Origin: Fervidibacter sinensis
GTDB taxonomy: Bacteria > Armatimonadota > Fervidibacteria > Fervidibacterales > Fervidibacteraceae
Assembly (NCBI GenBank): GCA_032161045.1
Contig: JAVHTH010000012.1
Length of the DNA: 64,000 nucleotides
Reading direction: 5' to 3' (one strand)
Positions 26,211-32,835 of the stretch are shown here, one piece after another. Position 1 is the first letter of the stretch; every line of letters begins with the position of its first letter. The position numbers and the translations under genes are program-made. Under the pieces are notes generated by a model, which saw only the letters and a list, made by a program, of their open reading frames with translations, ran no database searches and was not told the DNA's origin.

Positions 26211-26315
26211 GGTCGTGCTCCTGCACGACCAAAATTTCGGCTCACCTGAGGTTCGTCCTCCAGATTTGTCGCAAAATTTTTTGGAGTGTAAGTCTCCCGA
26301 CGAACCGAAAAATTT
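26211..26315. repeat. Compound hairpin repeat block (families A and B)
   Basis: GGTCGTGC-tcct-GCACGACC (26211-26230) is an eight-pair hairpin with loop TCCT, the same loop as at 46056. It is followed by an inverted family-A copy (26231-26261) and a direct family-A copy (26283-26315, GGAG-tgtaagt-CTCC then ACGAACCGAAAAATTT). It occupies nearly the whole spacer between the GH101-like and GH30 genes. Confidence 0.65.
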
Positions 26316-26342
26316 CTGAACCTGAAGGAGGCGAAATGAAGT

Positions 26343-27869
26343 TTGGTTTGGGTGAAATTCGTTTTAATCGCTGCTGGCTTACTTTGCCTGAAGTTGCTTT
26401 CTCAACATGAGCAAGTTTCCATCAAAGTTGAACGGGACACAATTGACTTGAGTGTTGAGTTTCAGACGATTGAGCACTTTGGGGCTTCAGATTGCTGGAC
26501 GATTGAACCCATTGGCAAATTTTGGCCGGAAGAATCAAAACAGCAACTTGCCGACTTGCTCTTCTCGCTTGACAAAGGCATTGGACTTTCCTGTTGGAGA
26601 TTCAACATCGGTGCTGGACATGACGAAACGATCCGCATCCCTTACCGTTCGGTTGAGTCTTTTGCTGTTGCAGAAGGCACTTATGACTGGAATCGCTGCG
26701 AAGGGCAGCGTTGGTTTTTGAAGGCAGCAAAGGCTCGCGGCGTTCCATACTTCCTCGCTTTTGTCAACAGCCCGCCAAGGTTTTTGACGAAAAACGGTCA
26801 CTCTTACTGCGACCCGAATGTCGGCACGACGAATTTGCGTGAGGGTGCGGAAGAAGCGTTCGCAAAATACATCGCCGACATCATTGAACACTTTCACAAT
26901 AACCCGAACGAAGCCGAGCGAGTGACTTTCAATTTCGTTAGTCCTGTCAATGAACCTCAATGGGATTGGAACTGGTGGCGTGAGGGTAGTGCAGGGCAGG
27001 AAGGCAACCGAGCAAGCAACGATGACATCAAGCGAATTGTCAAGGCTTTGTATGCTGAACTCAAGCGCCGCAATTTACCGACAGAAATCGTAATCCCGGA
27101 GTCAGGCGATCTACCACACATGTGGAGCGGCAGGGAAAAATATGGGGGCTTTTACGGGCGATACATACGCGAATTTTGTAGCGACCCAGAAATTGCACCG
27201 CTACTCAATTTTCGCCTCAGTTACCACAGTTATTGGTCGGATGCACCGCACAACGCTGTGCCTCTCCGAAAAAGGCTGCGGGAAGAACTCGCCCTCTTTC
27301 CCGGTTGGCGGTTATGGCAAACCGAATACTGCATTATGGAGCACAAGCGCGACTTGACAATGAACGCGGCATTGCGGGTCGCTCGCATTATCCAACTTGA
27401 CTTGACAATTGTTGGTGTCACTGCTTGGCACTGGTGGCTGGCTGTGAGTATTTGGGACTACAAAGATGGCTTGCTTTTCACCGACTGGCAGAAGCCCAGC
27501 GATAAGGAAAACATTGTCGTGCCCAAACTCTTTTGGGCATTTGGCAATTTCAGCAGATTCGTCCGACCGGGAATGAGACGAATTTTCCTGTCACGCGACA
27601 ACGAAAGCAATTTTGACGGTTTGCTTGGTTCCGCTTTCCGAGACCCGAAGAATGGCAAGGTGGTGCTCGTCTATGTCAACATGAGCCGAGAACCTGTTCG
27701 CTTGTTTTTGGAATGGAAAGGCAACGAAAATGGCCGCAAGGTTAACGCGCTGATTCCGTTTGTCACTTCAGACGCTCAGGAGGACAATTTGCGCAAATGC
27801 GAACCTGTTCCTGCATCCGGACCAATTGAAATTCCGCCTCGTTCCGTGGTCACTTTAGTCGGTGAGTGA
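26343..27869 (+). CDS. GH30-family glycoside hydrolase
   Basis: 508 residues. Signal-like N-terminus (VKFVLIAAGLLCLKLL), then a GH30 (beta/alpha)8 barrel with side beta-structure. Key residues: acid/base Glu204 in FVSPVNEPQW and nucleophile Glu328 in RLWQTEY; also IEHFGASDCWTIEPIG at the start of the catalytic domain. This resembles the GH30 branch of endo-beta-1,6-galactanases and related enzymes; specificity is uncertain. The start is awkward: AAGGAGG is well placed for ATG 26336, but that frame stops after about 24 codons, whereas the catalytic frame can only begin at TTG 26343 or GTG 26352. I use TTG. A sequencing or real frameshift near 26345 could join them. The gene follows the GH101-like gene after a repeat block. 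Confidence 0.85.
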   Translation: MVWVKFVLIAAGLLCLKLLSQHEQVSIKVERDTIDLSVEFQTIEHFGASDCWTIEPIGKFWPEESKQQLADLLFSLDKGIGLSCWRFNIGAGHDETIRIPYRSVESFAVAEGTYDWNRCEGQRWFLKAAKARGVPYFLAFVNSPPRFLTKNGHSYCDPNVGTTNLREGAEEAFAKYIADIIEHFHNNPNEAERVTFNFVSPVNEPQWDWNWWREGSAGQEGNRASNDDIKRIVKALYAELKRRNLPTEIVIPESGDLPHMWSGREKYGGFYGRYIREFCSDPEIAPLLNFRLSYHSYWSDAPHNAVPLRKRLREELALFPGWRLWQTEYCIMEHKRDLTMNAALRVARIIQLDLTIVGVTAWHWWLAVSIWDYKDGLLFTDWQKPSDKENIVVPKLFWAFGNFSRFVRPGMRRIFLSRDNESNFDGLLGSAFRDPKNGKVVLVYVNMSREPVRLFLEWKGNENGRKVNALIPFVTSDAQEDNLRKCEPVPASGPIEIPPRSVVTLVGE

Positions 27870-27906
27870 AGGCAAGTCAAAAGATGGTGAGGAAAAAACC
27901 TTGCCG

Positions 27907-28263
27907 CTACAGCCCCGGAAAACTTTCACGCACTAACTCGTCACGGAGTTGGGAAAAGAAAGCGTTTAGTTCATCCACTGTCACAGGCTTCAACACATAG
28001 TCGGGGATACGATGGAAGGACACTTCGTCCAAGATGTAGGCTAAAGTTGCAGCGGAAACGCCCGCATCTTTTCGCCGAGCCCATTCTAAAGCCTTTCTAA
28101 TGTCAACGACACTGAGTGTGAATAAGTCAAGGTCTTCCGAGCGACGATGGGAAAGGTAAAAGGCTGCTAATGCCGTTCCGCCTGTCAGAAAGAAGTCTTA
28201 TGTTTGCTCAAAGAAGCATTCCAAAAAATCTCGCTGTAAAGGTGTCAAGATTTCAACGGACAA
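27907..28263 (-). pseudogene. Disrupted AbiEii/AbiGii-type nucleotidyltransferase toxin
   Basis: From TTG 28263 the minus strand reads SVEILTPLQRDFLECFFEQT, then a TAA stop at 28200-28198, then in the same frame DFFLTGGTALAAFYLSHRRS and EDLDLFT. These are the start and nucleotidyltransferase core (GGTALAxFY, D-x-D) of AbiEii-type toxins. After EDLDLFT the frame jumps to LSVVDIRKALEWARRKDAG and ends with VLKPVTVDELNAFFSQLRDE, which is the normal C-terminal region. About a hundred central residues are therefore missing. It overlaps the end of the companion gene by about 11 bases as in intact modules. One stop plus an internal deletion indicate decay; stop suppression is unlikely given the deletion. 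Confidence 0.8.
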
Positions 28264-28546
28264 GACCTAATTCCCTCCACTTGCTCAGAAGGAATTCCCA
28301 AAAAGCACGCCTTTTGCCTAAACGCGGGGCGATCTTTTCCCAATTTCGCACGATATCGCTCACTGTCAGAAACTCCCAAACATCCTCATAACGAGCCTCA
28401 CGCAAAATTTTCACCATGTAAGTGAGCCGCTCTTGTTCGCTGCCTGTTTGCAAAATCTCCTTTAATTGAGCAATTGTCAATGGTTCGTCCCAAAGGAAGT
28501 AAGGACGACAGTGTCCTTCCTTCATGTTGTCAGTCAGCCGCTCCAT
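28253..28546 (-). CDS. Small protein of AbiEii-type module (putative antitoxin)
   Basis: 97 residues, mostly helical: PYFLWDEPLTIAQLKEIL, SEQERLTYMVKILREARYEDVWEFLT, then WEFLLSKWRELGL. Proteins of this look commonly stand directly before an AbiEii-like nucleotidyltransferase and are taken as its cognate antitoxin. Here the companion is broken, so this gene may be an orphan still being expressed. No DNA-binding motif is obvious. The start ATG 28546 has GAG close upstream. The next gene on the strand upstream is the TAT-exported oxidoreductase, separated by a perfect 26-base palindrome. Confidence 0.65.
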   Translation of the reverse strand: MERLTDNMKEGHCRPYFLWDEPLTIAQLKEILQTGSEQERLTYMVKILREARYEDVWEFLTVSDIVRNWEKIAPRLGKRRAFWEFLLSKWRELGLVR

Positions 28547-28574
28547 ATCTCAGATGCTCCTTGCTAAAGAGCAC

Positions 28575-28600
28575 TGGGGCGACGCAATTGCGTCGCCCCA
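28575..28600. repeat. Perfect 26-base palindrome (terminator-like)
   Basis: TGGGGCGACGCAA is followed directly by its reverse complement TTGCGTCGCCCCA. It lies 10 bases downstream of the stop of the oxidoreductase gene on the minus strand and could end its transcript, although the T-run is weak (TGCTCTTT). The words GGGGCGACGC relate it to the 3703 and 57779 repeats. Confidence 0.6.
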
Positions 28601-28609
28601 TCGGTTTCG

Positions 28610-29920
28610 CTAAGCGACGATCTCCTGCTTTTGCGGGTCAAAGATTTTCATTTTGCCCTCGCGATATGAAAGTTCGGCTAAGCCGACAGTGACCATGACC
28701 TTGTATGCAAGGTCAATTGGGCAGTTGGGAGTCTTCGTTCGGTCACGGACACACTCAAAGAAGTTACGATGATGGGCGCGAAGGACATCTGGAACGGGTT
28801 GAGTGCTGACTCGCAAAGGTTCAACTTCATCAGCGTAAACCCGCTCAGGTTGGACGACGATTTCGTTACCGCCCAAGAACATATTAGCCTTATGCCCGTG
28901 AACGATTGTTTCCAAGCCGCGTTCGTTCGCTGTTGAGCCCACAACGACGACAACATGACCGCTCGGGAATTCTGCCATCATGTGGAAGGTATCTGGAACT
29001 TCTCGGTCGTGATGGACGAAAATTCCACCTGTCGCTACGACGCGGGTCGGGAATTCAGCGCCAATTGCCAAGAAGAGCGTGTGCAACACATGGGGGAACA
29101 AGTCGGTAGCGATTCCGCCCGAGTAGTCCCAGAACTTGCGCCACCTAAAGAACCGTTCTGGGTCCCAAGGTCGTTTCGGCGCTGGACCAAGGAATGCGTC
29201 CCAGTCCAAGTTGACACCGGGTCTGGCGTTGGGGTCAATGCCATAGTTCCACTCGCCTTCACGGGAGTTGCGACAATAACTTGCTTGAGACCAGACGATT
29301 TTGCCAATCTTGCCTTGTTGAATAAGTTCCGCAGCCTGCCTCCACTTCGGTTCAGAAGTCCATTGAGAGCCGACTTGGATGACTCGCTTCGTCCGCACTG
29401 CAGTCTCGTAAACTTTTTTCGCTTCGTCAACATAGCGGGTTATCGGCTTCTCAAGATAAATGTCCTTACCTGCTTCCAAGGCGTCAATAGTCATTTTTGC
29501 GTGCCAATGCTCAGGGGTTACAATCCAAACGACATCAATATCCTTGCGTTCCAAGAGTTTGCGATAATCGTGGAAGACCTCAACCTTGCCCGTTTCGCTC
29601 TTTCCTTCCCATTGGCGCTCAGCGAGTTTACGAGCGCTTTCTTTGCGTGGTTCGTAAATGTCGCAAACCGCGACAATTTCGGCGTTCTCTTCACCTTTTT
29701 GGATGGCTCGGACGAGAGTGCCGATGTGGGCATGAGCCATCCCGCCGCACCCGATAATTCCAATGTTGATGCGGTCATTAGCGCCGATCACTCTTTGGCT
29801 TCCGGCGAGCGCATAAGAACGGCTCGGCTTAAAGCCGCTCGCTACTGCCCCGATTGCTAAAGCGCCCGCCGCTTTTTTCAGGAACTCGCGCCTGCTGACT
29901 TCCTTGCGCTCATCCGCCAT
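28610..29920 (-). CDS. TAT-exported Gfo/Idh/MocA oxidoreductase
   Basis: 436 residues. A twin-arginine signal (SRREFLKKAAGALAIGAVASG) marks export in folded form with cofactor. The Rossmann motif INIGIIGCGGMAHAH follows, then VTPEHWHAKMTIDALEAGKDIYLEKPIT, which contains the family EKP motif (Lys near residue 155). The C-terminal domain has DYSGGIATDLFPHVLHTLFLAIG. Such exported members in Planctomycetes/Verrucomicrobia/Armatimonadota usually accompany DUF1080 proteins and sugar isomerases in carbohydrate (3-keto-glycoside) metabolism. A DUF1080 gene lies upstream on the same strand with hicBA between them. AAGGAGGG precedes ATG 29920. The substrate is not known. Confidence 0.9.
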   Translation of the reverse strand: MADERKEVSRREFLKKAAGALAIGAVASGFKPSRSYALAGSQRVIGANDRINIGIIGCGGMAHAHIGTLVRAIQKGEENAEIVAVCDIYEPRKESARKLAERQWEGKSETGKVEVFHDYRKLLERKDIDVVWIVTPEHWHAKMTIDALEAGKDIYLEKPITRYVDEAKKVYETAVRTKRVIQVGSQWTSEPKWRQAAELIQQGKIGKIVWSQASYCRNSREGEWNYGIDPNARPGVNLDWDAFLGPAPKRPWDPERFFRWRKFWDYSGGIATDLFPHVLHTLFLAIGAEFPTRVVATGGIFVHHDREVPDTFHMMAEFPSGHVVVVVGSTANERGLETIVHGHKANMFLGGNEIVVQPERVYADEVEPLRVSTQPVPDVLRAHHRNFFECVRDRTKTPNCPIDLAYKVMVTVGLAELSYREGKMKIFDPQKQEIVA

Positions 29921-29965
29921 CCATCATCCCTCCTTGACAAAACTTTTTGTTGCTTATTTCTCATT

Positions 29966-30196
29966 TCACGCTTTCAGCCACTCCTCAATGCTGATGCCTG
30001 CTTGGCGAAGTATGCGTCGGACAAGTGCTGGGTCAATATCTTTGCCGTGCGGATTTGGGATGATAATACGCAGATTGCCTTTACGCATTTGCTCATACTT
30101 TCCTCCAGCGAAAGGTCCTTCAAAACCCAACCGACGCAGTTTGCTGATCAACTCTCGCCTTGATATGGGCTTTAGCCGTTTGCTTTGTCCTTCCAC
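29966..30196 (-). CDS. hicA: HicA-family toxin with Tyr in place of catalytic His
   Basis: 76 residues from GTG 30196 (GGGGGAAAG upstream). HicA is a small dsRBD-fold mRNA interferase. The family outline is clear: KPISRRELISKLRRLGFEG, then AGGKYEQMRKGNLRIIIPNP and PALVRRILRQAGISIEEWL. In most HicA proteins the catalytic residue is the His of a GGKH or GSHH turn; here residue 34 is Tyr (codon TAT). This predicts reduced or no RNase activity. A longer frame to 30265 exists but its extra residues are unlike the family. The gene overlaps the 3' end of hicB by about 77 bases. Confidence 0.8.
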   Translation of the reverse strand: MEGQSKRLKPISRRELISKLRRLGFEGPFAGGKYEQMRKGNLRIIIPNPHGKDIDPALVRRILRQAGISIEEWLKA

Positions 30197-30467
30197 GCTC
30201 TTTCCCCCTATGAACAGCAACAGCCAACCGACAGCCGTTGATGGCAGGAATTTCATCGCCATCAATCAATGCAGACAAAACCCACAACTCAATGGCATCA
30301 ATCAAATCCTCACGGGCTTCTTCAAAGTTGCGTCCTTGTGCGAAACATCCGGGCAAATCAGGCACTTCTGCAACTACCACATCTAACACTTCGCCTTTCT
30401 CATACACGGCGTTTTTCAGCGCCTCCTGCACATACTCCCTAAGTGTGACCAACCGTTCCTTTGCCAT
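30120..30467 (-). CDS. hicB: HicB-family antitoxin
   Basis: 115 residues. The partial RNase-H-like HicB fold is recognisable: VVVAEVPDLPGCFAQGRNF, EEAREDLIDAIELWVLSAL, then IPAINGCRLAV. Family members of this short type end soon after this point (about 80-85 residues). Here the frame continues another 30 basic residues, into hicA in a different frame, suggesting the original stop was lost by a small indel or that the operon is compressed. GAGGTGAG lies before ATG 30467. HicB neutralises HicA and often represses its own operon. The pair lies between a DUF1080 gene (7 bases away) and an oxidoreductase gene that commonly occur together. Confidence 0.82.
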   Translation of the reverse strand: MAKERLVTLREYVQEALKNAVYEKGEVLDVVVAEVPDLPGCFAQGRNFEEAREDLIDAIELWVLSALIDGDEIPAINGCRLAVAVHRGKERGRTKQTAKAHIKARVDQQTASVGF

Positions 30468-30473
30468 GATGGC

Positions 30474-31091
30474 TCACCTCAGTTCCTTTATGCGAATGTT
30501 TCGGAACTCAACACGACTGCCATGGTTTTGCAAACCGATGTAGCCCTTTCGCAAACGCTCCTTCAACTTCGGGTGCTCATCCATGTTCACCCGCACAATT
30601 TCTTCGCCGTTCATCGCGACCACAACCCAAGGACCACTGCAAATGATTTCCACAAAGTTCCATTCGCCTGCAGGTTTGGACATGTTCTTTTTGGGGGCGA
30701 CGGCGTCGTAAATAGCACCCGTCGTGTAGGGGGCAGGGTCACGACCGTGATCATCAAGGATTTGGATTTCCATGCCAGTGAAAGCGGGATTGCCCTCAAG
30801 TGCGGAGCGGATGAAGATGCCACTGTTGCCGCCCTTGCTGATTCGGAACTCTAACCTAAGCACGAAGTTTTCATACTGCTTGTCCGAACGCAGCCAACCG
30901 CCTCCTTCACCCGTGCAGACAAGGATACCGTCTTCAACCTTCCACGAAGGAGAACCCATGACATGCCAACCTGTCAAGTCCTTACCGTTAAACAAAGGGA
31001 CAAAACCTTCCTCCGCTTGCTGAGTCCAGATTGCAACTGCCCCAATGCCGAGTAATAAAATGGCAGCACCCAAAATTGCCAACCGACGCAT
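30474..31091 (-). CDS. DUF1080 (3-keto-disaccharide hydrolase-type) secreted protein
   Basis: 205 residues. A signal peptide (RRLAILGAAILLLGIGAVAIW) is followed by a single concanavalin-like beta-jelly roll of the DUF1080 family: FVPLFNGKDLTGWHV, WKVEDGILVCTGEGGGWLRS, FVLRLEFRISKGGNSGIFIR, MEIQILDDHG, GYIGLQNHGSRVEFRNIRIK. The family is known as 3-keto-disaccharide hydrolase, acting on oxidised glycosides produced by Gfo/Idh/MocA enzymes. The neighbouring TAT-exported oxidoreductase on the same strand fits that scheme. AAGGAGGCGG precedes ATG 31091. The molecular activity of this particular protein is inferred from family and context. Confidence 0.9.
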   Translation of the reverse strand: MRRLAILGAAILLLGIGAVAIWTQQAEEGFVPLFNGKDLTGWHVMGSPSWKVEDGILVCTGEGGGWLRSDKQYENFVLRLEFRISKGGNSGIFIRSALEGNPAFTGMEIQILDDHGRDPAPYTTGAIYDAVAPKKNMSKPAGEWNFVEIICSGPWVVVAMNGEEIVRVNMDEHPKLKERLRKGYIGLQNHGSRVEFRNIRIKELR

Positions 31092-31214
31092 TACAACCGC
31101 CTCCTTTCAAACGATTTCGCAGACAACCCCAAGCAAATGATGGTAGCACAATTGGTTCTTGGATGTCGGGGTTTTTGTGGCAGAGTTTTGACAAGCGAAA
31201 GCACGCCAAACCTC

Positions 31215-31838
31215 TCACCGCTTGTGCCGATGTTCGTGCTTGACTTGCCTCCTTTCATCGCCGAAGTATCTGCTCAAAATCTCGCGCAATTTCAATCTCG
31301 CCCTAAGCAACCTAATTTTGACATTCCCTTCGCTTATGCCCAAAATATCCGCCACCTCTTTCGTTGACAGCCCTTCAACATCCCTGAGTGTGAAAACGGC
31401 GCGGTAACTTTCGGGAAGTTGCTGGATGGCTTCTTCAAGAATCCTTCTCAGTTCGTTCTGCTCGGCGACTTCGGCAGGGTCACGCCATTCAGCGACGAAT
31501 TCTGGATGTGGGATTGTTTCCTCATCTTCGTCCGTTCTCTCGGAAACCAGTTCCTCAAACGAAACGCTCTCGCCACCTCGGCGCTTGCGGAGTATGCGAA
31601 AGGCATTGTGCATTGCTATTCGGTAAAGCCAAGTCCCAAAGGCTGAGTCCCCACGGAAATCATGCAAGTGTTCCAAAGCGCTAAGTAGCGTATCTTGAAG
31701 GACATCCTCCGCATCCTCGCGGCTGCCAGTTATCCTCAAAGCCAAGTTGTATAGCCTCTTTTCGTGCGGCTCTATCAGTTGCATGAACGCGTTGTAATCG
31801 CCTTGCTTTGCCCGCTCCAACAAATACTGCTCCTCCAT
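31215..31838 (-). CDS. ECF-type RNA polymerase sigma factor
   Basis: 207 residues. Sigma-70 region 2 is clear (YNLALRITGSREDAEDVLQDTLLSALEHLHDFRG, then FGTWLYRIAMHNAF), as is region 4 (LPESYRAVFTLRDVEGLSTKEVADILGISEGNVKIRLLRARLKLREIL). The acidic linker (SERTDEDEETIPHPEF) is usual for this SigE/RpoE-like group. It directs core polymerase to a stress or envelope regulon. Such genes are normally followed by a zinc-finger anti-sigma gene; none is visible in the 120 bases before the DUF1080 gene, so its control is unexplained. The C-terminal tail is basic (RRQVKHEHRHKR). GGGAGAG precedes ATG 31838. Confidence 0.93.
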   Translation of the reverse strand: MEEQYLLERAKQGDYNAFMQLIEPHEKRLYNLALRITGSREDAEDVLQDTLLSALEHLHDFRGDSAFGTWLYRIAMHNAFRILRKRRGGESVSFEELVSERTDEDEETIPHPEFVAEWRDPAEVAEQNELRRILEEAIQQLPESYRAVFTLRDVEGLSTKEVADILGISEGNVKIRLLRARLKLREILSRYFGDERRQVKHEHRHKR

Positions 31839-31970
31839 GGCGGTCTCTCCCTTGCCTTGAAGTCTCAGGCGTGGTAAATTTTATCGTGCCTTGTGGCTTG
31901 TTGAAAAACAAACCCCTTCCTCACTTTCGCGGAAGCAGGAAAAGCAATTTGGAGCAAAGAGGTGACTTGA

Positions 31971-32219
31971 ATGACTGTGCTGGGTTACCTTATCGGAGCG
32001 CTGAACTTGATTTTCGCCATCGGGTTAATTCTGGCGATGGTTCTGCACATCACCGAACAGGAGACAAGCGGTGGCGGTGGTTGGGGAATTGTCGGCGGTC
32101 GCCACATTTTGTCATCGCAATCAGGGATGGCAACTTTCATTGACCGCATAATCGCATGGCTGGCAATAGGTTGGTTGGTCACGGCGTTTTTCGTCGCAAT
32201 CATTTTCCGAGTTTCGTAA
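31971..32219 (+). CDS. secG: Protein translocase subunit SecG
   Basis: 82 residues with two transmembrane helices (about 3-25 and 56-79) joined by a loop TEQETSGGGGWGIVGGRH. The Gly-rich loop and the second-helix start (GMATFIDRIIAWLAIGW) match SecG, the small accessory subunit of SecYEG. AAAGAGGTG precedes ATG 31971. secD and secF are elsewhere in the window (46948-50161). It is alone on the plus strand between an ECF sigma gene and a flavin reductase gene. Confidence 0.83.
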   Translation: MTVLGYLIGALNLIFAIGLILAMVLHITEQETSGGGGWGIVGGRHILSSQSGMATFIDRIIAWLAIGWLVTAFFVAIIFRVS

Positions 32220-32283
32220 ACTTTACCTGCAGCCGAAGTTATTTTGGGTTTCGTTAAAAACCAACCACCATTCAAGTCAGTCA

Positions 32284-32817
32284 TTACCGCAACCGCTTAA
32301 CACCTTCGGGATCGGCATAAGCAGCGACTATTTCGCCAAAGTAAATCCGATGAAAGTTGCCTTGCGGGTAGGCACTTTCCGCAATCTCCTTCGCAAGGAA
32401 CTCCGGCAAGACATCGTTTTTGTGCACGACGACGCATTCGTAGTGGATGACCCCTTGGTCAATGATCGGCACTCTCACCTTTTGCGCTGGCACGGGTTTT
32501 AACCCCGTTTCGGCAAACTTGTCCTTGTTGCGACCCGAAACCGTTCCGCAGTAATTGACAGCCTCGGCAAACTCTGGTGGCAAAACATTCACCGTGAACT
32601 CGCCCACTTCTTCAAGCCGGGAATAGGTGTATCGGCTCGGTCGGACATAGACGCACAAAATGGGTCTGCCCCAAATCACACCACCTGTCATCCAACCGAT
32701 CGCCATGACATTGGGCTTCCCATCAGCGCCCACGCTGCAAAGCAACAAACCATGCTTAGTCATCATGTCAACAGTTTCTTCCCAAAACTCAAATGGCTTG
32801 ACAGTTTGTTTCGCCAT
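32284..32817 (-). CDS. Flavin reductase-like FMN-binding split-barrel protein
   Basis: 177 residues. Flavin reductase domain: LLLCSVGADGKPNVMAIGWMT at the start, PILCVYVRPSRYTYSRLEEVGEFTVNVLP for flavin contacts, and VNYCGTVSGRNKDKFAETGL as usual for the family. It probably reduces or binds FMN with NAD(P)H. GGAGGTGA precedes ATG 32817. It is 18 bases downstream of a URO-D-like gene on the same strand, so they form an operon. The biological partner is unknown. Confidence 0.88.
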   Translation of the reverse strand: MAKQTVKPFEFWEETVDMMTKHGLLLCSVGADGKPNVMAIGWMTGGVIWGRPILCVYVRPSRYTYSRLEEVGEFTVNVLPPEFAEAVNYCGTVSGRNKDKFAETGLKPVPAQKVRVPIIDQGVIHYECVVVHKNDVLPEFLAKEIAESAYPQGNFHRIYFGEIVAAYADPEGVKRLR

Positions 32818-32835
32818 CCCGACTCACCTCCAACC

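Noticed and set aside
28955..29860. 301-codon plus-strand frame opposite the TAT oxidoreductase gene
   Set aside because: No recognisable motif; the opposite strand encodes a clear oxidoreductase with signal and cofactor motifs.
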